Shown one piece after another: positions 46,464 through 55,260 of a stretch of DNA of 64,000 nt. Below the pieces are notes generated by a model. It had not been told where the DNA came from. It saw only the letters and a list, made by a program, of their open reading frames with translations, and made no database searches. The stretch covers positions 186,001 to 250,000 of the forward strand of contig CALUTR010000002.1 in the NCBI GenBank assembly GCA_944323755.1, written 5' to 3'. The stretch comes from an uncultured Helicobacteraceae bacterium. Its GTDB lineage: Bacteria > Campylobacterota > Campylobacteria > Campylobacterales > Helicobacteraceae. The position numbers and the translations under genes are program-made. Each line of letters begins with the position of its first letter. Position 1 is the first letter of the stretch.

Positions 46464-48518
46464 ATGGAAATAAAAATAGAAAATAATGATTCTCTAGAAA
46501 CTATATATTTAGACAAGGTTGCAAAAGCTGCAAATGGGTCTATATTGTATAAAAAAGGCAAAGCTGTAATACTTGCCACAATTACAACAGATATTAATGC
46601 AGATATAGAAGGTGATTTTTTGCCTCTGACTGTCCAATATATAGAAAAAAGCTATGCAAATGGAAAATTTCCAGGTGGATACATAAAGCGAGAAGGCAAA
46701 CCAAATGAATTTGAGATTCTCACATCAAGATTGATTGATAGAAGCCTTCGTCCATTGTTCCCTAAAAGCTATAGATACCCTATACAAATTACAATTATAG
46801 TATTAAGCATAGATAGAGAATTAGATTTGCAAACATTATCACTAAATGCAGCATCAATAGCATTACTTATTTCTGATCTACCAATAGATAGAGCTATAAA
46901 TGCCATAAGAATAGGTAGGATAAATGATGAATTTATTATCAATCCAACACTAGAGCAAATGAAGCAATCAAGCATTGATTTATTCATATCTGGTGAAAAT
47001 GAAAATATATTTATGATTGAATTCAAAAGCAAAATTGGCGAACTTAGTGAAGATAAAATGATAGAGGCAATAGAGCTGGCACAAAAACACATAGATTCTA
47101 CCTCAAAAATATATTTACAAACATTTAGCAAGCACATAAAATCACATTTAGAGATAAACTTTGAAGATTCTAGCTTTAATACTGATATTTTTAATCTAAT
47201 AAAAGATAAATATAGTAAAACATTAGAATCTTGTTTTTTAAGTATGGCAAAAAATGAAAATGCTGCATTGTTAAATAACATCATCAAAGATATTGCAAAT
47301 AACGAAAATTTTAATCAAATAGAAGTTGAAGTTGCGGTATCAAAAATTAAAAGAGAGTTTATAAGAAATAAGATTTTAAATGAAGAAACAAGGCTTGATG
47401 GTAGAGCATTAGATACAGTTAGAGATATAAGCATAGAAACTAATTTACTCCCAAGTGCGCACGGAAGCACATTATTCACACGAGGACAGACACAAGTCCT
47501 TGCTGTATGCACTATCGGAAATGACAATGATATGCAATCATATGAAATGCTAACCTCAAAACAGCCGCTAAAAAGTAATTTTATATTTCACTACAATTTT
47601 CCTAGCTTTAGCACAGGAGAGGCATATCCAATCGGATCTGTAAGCAGAAGAGAGCTAGGACACGGCAATTTAGCAAAAAAGGCATTAGAATCTAGTATAA
47701 GACACGATAATAGGGCAATTAGAATTGTATCTGAAGTATTAGAATCAAATGGTAGTTCATCTATGGCAAGTGTATGCGGTGGATCATTAAGCTTATTTAG
47801 TGCTGGGATAGAACCGCTATTTTTAGTAGCAGGAATTGCAATGGGGCTTATAAAAGAAGGTAAAAATTATAAAATCTTAACAGATATAATGGGCATAGAA
47901 GATTATGATGGCGATATGGATTTTAAAGTTGCAGGAAACACAGATGGAATCACAGCCCTACAAATGGATATAAAAATCAATGATATTAATATAGATATAC
48001 TAAAAGATTCTCTATTTAAAGCAAAAGAAGCAAGATTAAGCATACTAGAAAAAATGAAAATTGCAAAAGATAATATTATTTTAAATGAAAATACTCCTAT
48101 TTCTCAAATATTTCAAATACCAACCAATAAAATATCAAGCATCATCGGGCAAGGTGGGAAAAACATAAAAGACATCATAGAAAGATTTAGTGTCAATATA
48201 GATATAAATAAAGAAAATGGAAATGTAAGAATAAGTGGAACAAATAAAGAAAATATAGAAAATACAAAAGAATATATACTATCTAGCATATTTGTGAAAT
48301 TAGATGATTTTAAAATCGGTGATAGATACAATGGTAAAATAAAACGCGTTACAGATTTTGGTATTTTTGTGGAGTTAAAAGAAGGCATAGATGGACTAGT
48401 GCATAATTCAAAGCTTATAAAACAAAATATAGACATCAAACAACTAAATAAAGATGAGATGATAAATGTAGAAATCATAGCAATTAATGATAATAAGATA
48501 GAACTAGATATATTGTAA
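46464..48518 (+). CDS. pnp: Polyribonucleotide nucleotidyltransferase
   Basis: 3'-5' phosphorolytic exoribonuclease of mRNA decay. Two RNase PH halves, with LTSRLIDRSLRPLFP in the first and FPSFSTGEAYPIGSVSRRELGHGNLAKKAL in the second; then KH domain (IIGQGGKNIKDIIERF) and S1 domain (GKIKRVTDFGIFVELKEGIDGLVH) at the C-terminus. Length of 684 residues is normal for this group. Confidence 0.97.
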   Translation: MEIKIENNDSLETIYLDKVAKAANGSILYKKGKAVILATITTDINADIEGDFLPLTVQYIEKSYANGKFPGGYIKREGKPNEFEILTSRLIDRSLRPLFPKSYRYPIQITIIVLSIDRELDLQTLSLNAASIALLISDLPIDRAINAIRIGRINDEFIINPTLEQMKQSSIDLFISGENENIFMIEFKSKIGELSEDKMIEAIELAQKHIDSTSKIYLQTFSKHIKSHLEINFEDSSFNTDIFNLIKDKYSKTLESCFLSMAKNENAALLNNIIKDIANNENFNQIEVEVAVSKIKREFIRNKILNEETRLDGRALDTVRDISIETNLLPSAHGSTLFTRGQTQVLAVCTIGNDNDMQSYEMLTSKQPLKSNFIFHYNFPSFSTGEAYPIGSVSRRELGHGNLAKKALESSIRHDNRAIRIVSEVLESNGSSSMASVCGGSLSLFSAGIEPLFLVAGIAMGLIKEGKNYKILTDIMGIEDYDGDMDFKVAGNTDGITALQMDIKINDINIDILKDSLFKAKEARLSILEKMKIAKDNIILNENTPISQIFQIPTNKISSIIGQGGKNIKDIIERFSVNIDINKENGNVRISGTNKENIENTKEYILSSIFVKLDDFKIGDRYNGKIKRVTDFGIFVELKEGIDGLVHNSKLIKQNIDIKQLNKDEMINVEIIAINDNKIELDIL

Positions 48519-48541
48519 GTTATTTTTTATTTTTTATTAGC

Positions 48542-48547
48542 GATAAT
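48542..48547 (+). promoter_or_regulatory. -10 box for atpE
   Basis: GATAAT in GCGATAATACG, leaving an untranslated leader of about 70 nt before the atpE ATG. Confidence 0.4.
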
Positions 48548-48624
48548 ACGCGCTCAAGGCTGTTTATAAGTAGGGGATAGATCCGAACGAAATTGCTTTG
48601 AAATATATAATTTGGAGTTTTGTA

Positions 48625-48948
48625 ATGAAAAAGGCATTATTTTTATTTTTTGCTTTTGTAGGCGTTGCTTTTGCAGCAGATGGAGTTAGTGGAATAGATC
48701 TTATAAAGGCATACTCAGCAATTGGTGCTGTTATTGGTCTTGGTATTGCAGCACTTGGTGGTGCAATTGGTATGGGAAATACAGCTAGTGCAGCTATTTC
48801 TGGTATTGCTAGAAATCCAGGTGTTGGTGGAAAATTATCAACTACAATGTTTATTGCAATTGCTCTTATAGAAGCACAAGTTATATATACACTTGTTGTA
48901 GCTCTTATAGTGCTTTATTACAATCCTTTACTACAAATTGCAGCATAA
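48625..48948 (+). CDS. atpE: F0F1 ATP synthase subunit c
   Basis: Proteolipid of the proton-driven rotor, two transmembrane helices with the polar loop ISGIARNPG and the proton-carrying Glu83 in the second helix (AIALIEAQVIYTL). The N-terminal extension (KKALFLFFAFVGVAFAADG) is signal-like, as in other Campylobacterota c-subunits. I use the ATG at 48625 with TTGGAG upstream, not an ATA/ATG nine codons earlier. It stands apart from the other atp genes, as in H. pylori. Confidence 0.97.
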   Translation: MKKALFLFFAFVGVAFAADGVSGIDLIKAYSAIGAVIGLGIAALGGAIGMGNTASAAISGIARNPGVGGKLSTTMFIAIALIEAQVIYTLVVALIVLYYNPLLQIAA

Positions 48949-48993
48949 CAACAAATAAATATAGAATCTATAATTTTATGGATTCTATAATAT

Positions 48994-49078
48994 GCGGTTG
49001 TGGTGGAATTGGTAGACACGCCATCTTGAGGGGGTGGTAAGGAAACTTGTGCGAGTTCGAGTCTCGCCAACCGCACCA
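48994..49078 (+). tRNA. tRNA-Leu (GAG)
   Basis: Acceptor GCGGTTG/CAACCGC, anticodon loop TTGAGGG between CCATC and GGTGG, long variable arm, T-arm GTTCGAGTC, encoded CCA. It follows atpE by 45 nt; no separate promoter fits, so it may be co-transcribed with atpE. Confidence 0.95.
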
Positions 49079-49140
49079 TTTATTAATATCTTACACATAT
49101 TTTATTTTCATTTACATTATTTTAATCAATTCTTAAGCTA

Positions 49141-49149
49141 CCCCCCCCC
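49141..49149 (+). repeat. C9 homopolymer
   Basis: Nine cytosines 38 nt before a small membrane-protein ATG. Runs like this are rare in this AT-rich window and can change length by slippage. Confidence 0.85.
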
Positions 49150-49186
49150 TAAAATAAATGTCCTATTTAATTGCAAAGGGTTTAGT

Positions 49187-49357
49187 ATGGATAGTGGTGT
49201 AATATTTTGGATAATCGTTGGAATTATTATTTATTATTTTTACCAAAGAAGAAAAAGAATGGAAAGAATAGCAAATACAATAAGATTTTTATTATTAGAA
49301 ATTAATAATCACAGAAGAGATATGGAAGGGCAAAATATATTAACAATAAAAATTTAA
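49187..49357 (+). CDS. Small single-pass membrane protein
   Basis: A 56-residue protein: one N-terminal transmembrane segment (VIFWIIVGIIIYYFY) followed by a basic region RRKRMERI and a hydrophilic tail. AAAGGG lies six bases before the ATG, supporting translation. Unknown function. It is downstream of the C9 run and between two tRNA-Leu genes, in a region with gene remnants. Confidence 0.6.
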   Translation: MDSGVIFWIIVGIIIYYFYQRRKRMERIANTIRFLLLEINNHRRDMEGQNILTIKI

Positions 49358-49640
49358 GGAAAAATTATATAAGTTTAGTGATGATGATTTATGCAATATA
49401 TTTGACTTGCATTGCATAAATATAGATGCAAATATGGTGCTAGATGGCCGTCCCATTGGATTTCATAAAATTAATGCGAAGCAGAATGAGGGATAGTGGG
49501 ATTCTAGGAAAAGCAAATGAAGTAAAAATTATTGCGGCATCGCTAGCAACGATAATTGATATTGACAACACTAGAGTATAACCATAATAATAAAAAAATA
49601 TTAAAATCATTTATAATAATTATTTTTTTGAATTTATAAT
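49358..49640. other. Intergenic stretch with possible gene remnants
   Basis: I see no intact gene. Two short open frames, one from about 49371 (KFSDDDLCNIFDLHC...) and one ATG frame at 49444-49581 (45 codons), overlap in different frames and look like coding DNA that has been broken. GC content is a little higher than in the flanks. Decayed mobile-element or phage genes at a tRNA pair would fit, but I cannot name a family. Confidence 0.3.
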
Positions 49641-49655
49641 ATTTTATGATACAAT
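49628..49655 (+). promoter_or_regulatory. Promoter for tRNA-Leu (CAA)
   Basis: TTGAAT (49628-49633) and TACAAT (49650-49655), 16 nt apart, end 17 nt before the tRNA. Confidence 0.65.
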
Positions 49656-49672
49656 CACATTCTTTTAAATAA

Positions 49673-49759
49673 GCCGGGGTGGTGAAACTGGTAGACGCGC
49701 TAGACTCAAAATCTGGTAGGGGCAACCCTGTGTCGGTTCGAGTCCGACCCTCGGCACCA
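49673..49759 (+). tRNA. tRNA-Leu (CAA)
   Basis: Acceptor GCCGGGG region with 3' CTCGGCACCA, anticodon loop CTCAAAA between CTAGA and TCTGG, long variable arm, T-arm GTTCGAGTC, encoded CCA. The CRISPR-Cas locus begins 218 nt downstream; nothing recognisable lies in that gap except a TATAAAT box near 49944. Confidence 0.95.
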
Positions 49760-49977
49760 AATTATATATGTCTTATTATCACAAGTAATTAAAATGTAAA
49801 AACTAACACAACTTCATTATAAATATAAAATCAATGAGACTATTATTTAGTTTGAGTATTTTTTGAAATAAAATAGAATCTTTGAAAATCTTATATACCA
49901 CAGTATTAATTTTTCTCATATTTTATATTATTATTTATCATTCATTATAAATAATAATTTCATAAAGAAAGTTGAAA

Positions 49978-52900
49978 ATGAAAATACTAGGTTTTGATGT
50001 AGGAATTAATTCTATAGGCTGGGCTTTTATTGAAAATGATGAACTAGAAGATTGTGGTGTAAGAATATTTACCGAGGCTGAACATCCAAAAACTCAAGAA
50101 TCCTTAGCTTTGCCTAGACGAAATGCAAGAAGTTCTAGAAGAAGATTGAAAAGAAGAAAATCAAGACTTATTAAATTAAAATATAAAATCTCAAAAGAAT
50201 TTAAATTAAGCTATGAAGATTATATATCAGATGATGGAGAACTTCCTAGAGCTTATAGAGGAAAATTGATTAGTCCATACGAACTAAGATATAAAGCATT
50301 GATTCAAAAACTAGAAGCTAAAGATTTAGCAAGAGTGATTTTACACATAGCAAAACATCGTGGTTATATGAATAAAAATGAAAAAAAGTCAAACGATGCT
50401 AAAAAAGGTAAAATTTTAAGTGCTTTAAAAAATAATACTTTAAAATTAGAAAAATATCAAAGCGTTGGAGAATATTTTTATAAAGAATTCTTTCAGAAAT
50501 ATAAAGAAAATACTAAAAATTTCATCAAAATCCGTAACACTAAAGATAATTACAACAATTGTGTTTTAGCAAGTGATTTAGAAAAAGAGCTAAGATTAAT
50601 CCTAGAAAAACAAAAAGAATTTGGTTATAGCTATAGTGACAATTTTATAAAAGAGATTATAGAAGATGCATTTTTTCAAAGACCTTTAAAAGATTTTTCA
50701 CACTTGGTAGGAACTTGTACTTTTTTTGAAGAAGAAAAAAGAGCTTGCAAAAATTCTTATAGTGCTTGGGAATTTGTAGCTTTAACCAAGATTATCAATG
50801 AATTAAAAAATTTAGAAAAAACAAGTGGAGAGATTATATCATCTAAAATAATAAATGATATTTTAAATCATATTTTAGATAAAGGAAATATTACTTATAA
50901 AAAATTTAGAGCTTATATTAATTTACATGAAAATATCAATTTTAGTAGTCTTAAATACGACAAAGATGATGTAGAAAGTATAAAATTAGTTGATTTTAAA
51001 AAGTTAGTAGAATTTAAAAAAGCCTTAGGAGATCATTCTCTTAACAGACAAGAACTAGATCAAATAGCTACATATATTACTTTAATAAAAGATAATGATA
51101 AACTAAGAGTTAAGCTAGGTAAATATAATTTAAGTAATGAACAAATCAATGCTTTATTGGAAATTGAATTTAATGATCATATAAATCTTAGTTTCAAAGC
51201 ATTAGATAAAATCTTACCTTTAATGAGAGAAGGGAAGAGATATGACGAAGCTTGCAGAATTTTAAATCTAAAAACAAAATCAATTGATCAAAAGCAAGAT
51301 TTCCTTCCTGCCTTTTGTGATAGTATTTTTGCACAAGAGCTTACAAATCCTATAGTAAATAGAGCTATAAGTGAGTATAGAAAAGTTTTAAATGCTTTGC
51401 TTAAAAAATATGGAAAAATGCATAAAATTCATATAGAGCTATCAAGAGAAATAGGGCTTAATAAAAAAGAAGAAAAGAAATAGAAAGCGAGCAAAAACAA
51501 AATCAAGCGATCAATACTTGGGCTTTAAGTGAGTGTGAAAATATAGGACTTAAAGCAAATACTAAAAATATATTAAAACTCAAACTCTGGAAAGAACAAA
51601 ATGAATTTTGTATATATAGTGGTAATAAAATAACATTAGAACATCTAAGAGATGAAAAGTCTCTAGAGGTAGATCATATTTATCCTTACTCAAGAAGCTT
51701 TGATGATTCATTTATAAACAAGGTTTTGGTTTTTACCAAGGAAAATCAAGAAAAACTTAATAAAACACCTTTTGAAGCTTTTGGAGAAAATTCACAAAAA
51801 TGGAATAAAATCCAAGCATTAGCACAAAATCTATCCTATAAAAAGAAAAATAGAATTCTAGATAAAAATTTTAAAGATAAACAGCAACAAGATTTTATCA
51901 GTAGAAATTTAAATGATACTAGATATATTTCAAGTTTAATAAGTAAATATACAAAAGAATATTTAGCTTTTCTGCCTTTAGATGAAAAAGAAGATATAAG
52001 TTTAAAAAGTGGTGAAAAAGGTAGCAAAAATCATGTTCAAACAATAAATGGAATGCTTACATCTGTTTTAAGACATACTTGGGGTTTTGCTCAAAAAGAT
52101 AGAAGCAATCATCTCCATCATGCACTTGATGCTATTATAGTTGCTTATAGCACAAATTCAATCATAAAAGCTTTTTCAGATTTTAAAAAAAATCAAGAAA
52201 TCCTAAAAGCAAAACTTTATGCTAAAGAATTAACAAGCAAAGAGTATAAAGATCAATCAAAGTTTTTTGCACCATTTGAAAAATTTAGAGAAAAAATTTT
52301 AAACAAAGTTGATGAAATTTTTGTCTCAAAACCACCTAGAAAAAGAGCAAGAGGTGCTTTACACAAAGAAACTTTTTATTCTGAAAGTGAAATGATTAAA
52401 AAAATAATTCTAAAGAAGGTTTAAATACAGCATTAGATTGTGGAAAAATAAGGAAAATAGGCACAAAATATGTTGAAAATGATACTATGGTAAGAGTTGA
52501 TATCTTTAAAAAACAAAATAAATTTTATGCCATACCTATTTATACCATGGATTTTGCCTTAGGAATTTTGCCAAATAAAATAGTAGTTATTGGTAAAGAT
52601 AAAAATAACAATCCAAAACAATGGCAAGAAATAAATGAAAGTTATGAATTTTGTTTTTCACTATATAAAAATGATCTAGTTTTATTACAAAAAAAAGATA
52701 TGCAAGAAGCTGAGTTTGCTTATTATAATGGTTTTAATATTAGTAATTCTAGTATTTGTGTTGAAAAACATGATAATAAATTAGAAAATTTAACAGAAAA
52801 TCAAAAATTGTTATTTTCCAATGCAAAAGAAGGAAGTGTAAAAGTAAGCGGATTAGGAATTCAACATTTAAAAATATTTGAAAAATATATCGTTACTCCT

Positions 52901-52978
52901 CTTGGAGATAAAATTAAAGCTGATTTTGCACCAAGACAAAGTATTTCACTAAAAACAAGTAAAAAATATGGCTTATGA
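49978..52978 (+). pseudogene. cas9: cas9 (type II-C), two frameshifts
   Basis: About 1000 codons similar throughout to C. jejuni Cas9. RuvC-I (GFDVGINSIGW, Asp7), Arg-rich bridge helix, HNH (LEVDHIYPYSRSFDDSF) and RuvC-III (HLHHALDAI) are intact. Frame 1 ends in TAG at 51481; the next frame continues from about 51477 to a TAA at 52424; the last runs to 52978. Both shifts equal one missing A: in the A6 run near 51461-51466 and the A7 run near 52398-52404. Adding one A at each restores alignment with C. jejuni Cas9 (for example KKRRKEIESEQ; NNSKEGLNTALDCGKIRKIG). Either real decay, phase-type switching or assembly error. Confidence 0.9.
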
Positions 52979-53870
52979 TGAAGCTTTTAAAAGTATATTA
53001 ATAACAAATCAAGCAAAGTTAAGCATTGAATTAAACCATATTGTTGTAAAACAAGATAATAAAGAAGCTAAAATTTTTCTAAAAGATATAAATTTTATTA
53101 TATTAGAATCTTTACAAGCAAGCATTACTTCAAGTTTGCTTAGTGCCTTAGCTAAATACAAAATAATACTTTTAACCTGTGATGAAAGTCATAATATAAA
53201 TGGAATTTTTTCTCCATTTTTAGGACATTTTATAAGTGCAAAAATAGCAAAAAAACAAATAGCAGTAAGTCTTCAAAGAAAAGCTATTTTATGGCAAAAA
53301 ATCATAAAAAATAAAATATCAAATCAAGCTTATATTTTAAAAATTACAAATCATACAAAAGAATCTAATAAACTTTTAGACCTAGCAAAAAATGTAAGTT
53401 TAAATGATGCAAAAAATTCAGAAGCAACAGCTGCTGCTTTATATTTTAAAACATTATTTGATAAAAATTTTACTAGAAATAATATATGCTTTATTAATTC
53501 TGCGCTAAATTATGGATATGCTATAGTAAGAACAAATATACTTAGAGCTGTTTGTATAAGTGGATTATTACCATGGCAAGGTATTAAACATGATAATATA
53601 TATAATGATTTTAATCTTTGTGATGATTTAATAGAAATTTTTAGGCCTATAGTTGATTTTTGTGTATTTAAATTAAAAGATAAAAAAGATAGTGAATTTT
53701 TAGATAAAGAAACAAAACAAATATTAATTCAAATCTTGCAAGAAGAAATAATGATAGAAAATAAAACTTACCCTTTAAATAGGGCTATAAATTTTTATAT
53801 TCAAAATTTTAAAAATGCATTACTAGAAGGTAGTGAGCTAACAATGGTAAAGCTAGATGATAGAAGATAA
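52968..53870 (+). CDS. cas1: CRISPR-associated integrase Cas1
   Basis: Type II Cas1 of 300 residues; with Cas2 it inserts new spacers. Family pattern: KLSIELNHIVVKQ, the ESLQASITSSLLSALAKYKIILLTCDE domain, and the metal-site regions SEATAAALYFKTLF (Glu), GYAIVRTNILRAVCISGLLPWQGIKH (His) and DLIEIFRPIVD (Glu/Asp). All appear present. It starts 11 nt inside the end of cas9 and overlaps cas2 by 14 nt. Confidence 0.96.
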   Translation: MAYDEAFKSILITNQAKLSIELNHIVVKQDNKEAKIFLKDINFIILESLQASITSSLLSALAKYKIILLTCDESHNINGIFSPFLGHFISAKIAKKQIAVSLQRKAILWQKIIKNKISNQAYILKITNHTKESNKLLDLAKNVSLNDAKNSEATAAALYFKTLFDKNFTRNNICFINSALNYGYAIVRTNILRAVCISGLLPWQGIKHDNIYNDFNLCDDLIEIFRPIVDFCVFKLKDKKDSEFLDKETKQILIQILQEEIMIENKTYPLNRAINFYIQNFKNALLEGSELTMVKLDDRR

Positions 53871-54189
53871 ATTTATGAGAGTATTATTAATGTTTGACAT
53901 ACCAACCAAAAGTAAAAAAGATAGAAAACATGCTTCAAAATTCAGAACTTCACTAATAAAACTTGGATTTTTTATGATGCAATTTAGTGTTTATGTAAAA
54001 ATTTGCAAAGGAATTACTTCAGCCAAAAGTGCAATAAAATCTGTAGAAAAAAACCTACCACCTAATGGAAATGTAAGAGTTTTAATAATCACAGAAAAAC
54101 AATTTGATAATATGAAAATACTTGTAGGTGAAGTATCATTTAATGAAAAAATAAATGATGACAAGAATCTAACTCTTTTTGATTTTTAA
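53857..54189 (+). CDS. cas2: CRISPR-associated protein Cas2
   Basis: 110 residues, nearly identical in pattern to C. jejuni Cas2 at the start (IEDKFMRVLLMFDIPTKSKKD) and with IITEKQFD. The MIEDKF start is chosen because C. jejuni Cas2 has the same extension; a second ATG is six codons later. It is about 30 residues shorter at the C-terminus than I recall for C. jejuni, ending at LFDF. It forms the adaptation complex with Cas1. Confidence 0.95.
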   Translation: MIEDKFMRVLLMFDIPTKSKKDRKHASKFRTSLIKLGFFMMQFSVYVKICKGITSAKSAIKSVEKNLPPNGNVRVLIITEKQFDNMKILVGEVSFNEKINDDKNLTLFDF

Positions 54190-54194
54190 ATATC

Positions 54195-54277
54195 AAAATG
54201 AGCACGGTTTTAGGAATTGATATCCTGCGTGGATCCGTGCAAAACCACTTATTTTAGTCTCTTTTTAAATTCCCTAT
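54195..54277 (-). ncRNA. tracrRNA
   Basis: On the minus strand the sequence begins ATAGGGAATTTAAAAAGAG, continuing GACTAAAAT: an anti-repeat that matches the CRISPR repeat over about 20 bases. It is followed by AAGTGGTTTTGCACGG and a closing CCTAAAACCGTGC, equivalent to the C. jejuni tracrRNA tail (GTTTGCGGG...CCTAAAACCGC) with its compact GCACGG/CCGTGC fold, then T-rich DNA. It lies between cas2 and the array and is transcribed toward cas2. Ends are estimates. Confidence 0.85.
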
Positions 54278-54342
54278 CAAAGAATATTTACACACCACAA
54301 AGAATGTATAAGCTGCTATATTCCTTTATTTTTTGAAAGTCT

Positions 54343-54773
54343 ATTTTATCATAAAGGAATTTAAAAAGAGACTAAAACATTATTTGCATTTGTTTTTATT
54401 GGTTGTTCATTTTATCATAAAGGAATTTAAAAAGAGACTAAAACCATAATTAGTAACATAGCGTAAAGAACCGATTTTATCATAAAGGAATTTAAAAAGA
54501 GACTAAAACTTTATATATTTAAATAGATCAGAGTTAAAAATTTTATCATAAAGGAATTTAAAAAGAGACTAAAACACCTGTGCCACTTTGTGAAGTGCTA
54601 TCACCATTTTATCATAAAGGAATTTAAAAAGAGACTAAAACCTGTAAAGCTAGCTCCTTGAGTATTGTTAAATTTTATCATAAAGGAATTTAAAAAGAGA
54701 CTAAAACAAAAATAGGCAAAAGAGGCGAAAGATATGAATTTTATCATAAAGGAATTTAAAAAGAGACTAAAAC
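54343..54773 (-). CRISPR. Type II-C CRISPR array, 7 repeats, 6 spacers
   Basis: Seven identical 36-nt repeats on the plus strand starting ATTTTATCATAAAGG and ending GAGACTAAAAC, at 54343, 54409, 54474, 54540, 54606, 54672 and 54738. Spacers are 30 nt, except the second at 29. Because the anti-repeat in the tracrRNA has the plus-strand repeat sequence on the minus strand, crRNAs must be made from the minus strand (GTTTTAGTCTC...TATGATAAAAT); the repeat end ATGATAAAAT supplies a -10-like box per repeat, as in other II-C arrays. No terminal repeat degeneration. The repeat differs from the C. jejuni repeat at a few positions. Confidence 0.97.
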
Positions 54774-54793
54774 AAACATTATATAGGCAATAG

Positions 54794-55238
54794 CAGCTTG
54801 GACTTAGATATTATTTTAGTGTAGATAGCAATTTTGATACAGAAAAAAGATGCTAGCACTGCAAATTTTATAGATTATGATTTGAATGTTGATGCAATGT
54901 ATAATTTCACACCTAATTCTAGTTTCGTTGGTGTTGGGTTGTTTGCTGGAGCTTTTGCAGGAGTTGGAACATTTAATATAAGTGCTAGTGATGTTTATGT
55001 AAAAGATAATCAAATAGCATCTATAGAGAAAAAACAATTTAGAACTGGAGTAAATTTTGGATTAAGACTATTACTTAGTGATCATAACTCTATAGAAGTA
55101 GCATCAAAACTACCTCTTATCTCATCTAAAATCACTCAATCTAAAAGTGAAGCTTTATTACCAGAAAGTAGAACATTTAGAGAAAAATATAGTGTATTGC
55201 TAAGATATGTATTATCTTTACTAAAAAATTTAATGTAA
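54794..55238 (+). pseudogene. C-terminal remnant of an outer membrane protein gene
   Basis: Directly after the last CRISPR repeat, LGLRYYFSVDSNFDTEK in one frame continues as DASTANFIDYDLNVDAMYNF in another; the shift is at the A6 run near 54841-54846. The rest (FVGVGLFAGAFAGVGTF; FGLRLLLSDHNSIEVASK) is a Helicobacter-type barrel end, but it lacks the usual terminal Phe (ends LLKNLM). No N-terminal half is seen elsewhere in the window. The array seems to have landed in, or replaced, the gene's 5' part. Confidence 0.75.
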
Positions 55239-55260
55239 TTAGTAATCACTAATTACATTA
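55231..55260. terminator. Strong bidirectional hairpin
   Basis: TAATGTAATTAGT and ACTAATTACATTA form a 13-bp stem with an AATC loop between the OMP remnant and ribBA, which converge. T-rich sequence follows on the plus strand. Confidence 0.7.

Noticed and set aside
46769..47287. 172-codon minus-strand frame opposite pnp
   Set aside because: Antisense to a well-conserved enzyme; composition of a shadow frame.
48556..48605. Resemblance of the atpE leader to SRP RNA (GGCTGTTTA...ATCCGAACGAAATTGC)
   Set aside because: The paired core and the GGAAG/AGCAG signature of SRP RNA are missing; likely chance.
48986..48991. TATAAT just before tRNA-Leu (GAG)
   Set aside because: Only 2 nt from the tRNA 5' end, too close for a promoter; it belongs to an ATAGAATC/GATTCTAT inverted repeat.
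49034..49357. 107-codon frame running through tRNA-Leu (GAG) and the C9 tract
   Set aside because: Begins inside a tRNA; only the last 56 codons, with a proper ribosome binding site, look real.
54315..54342. An eighth, degenerate CRISPR repeat left of the first repeat
   Set aside because: Only about 10 bases match, and on the opposite strand.
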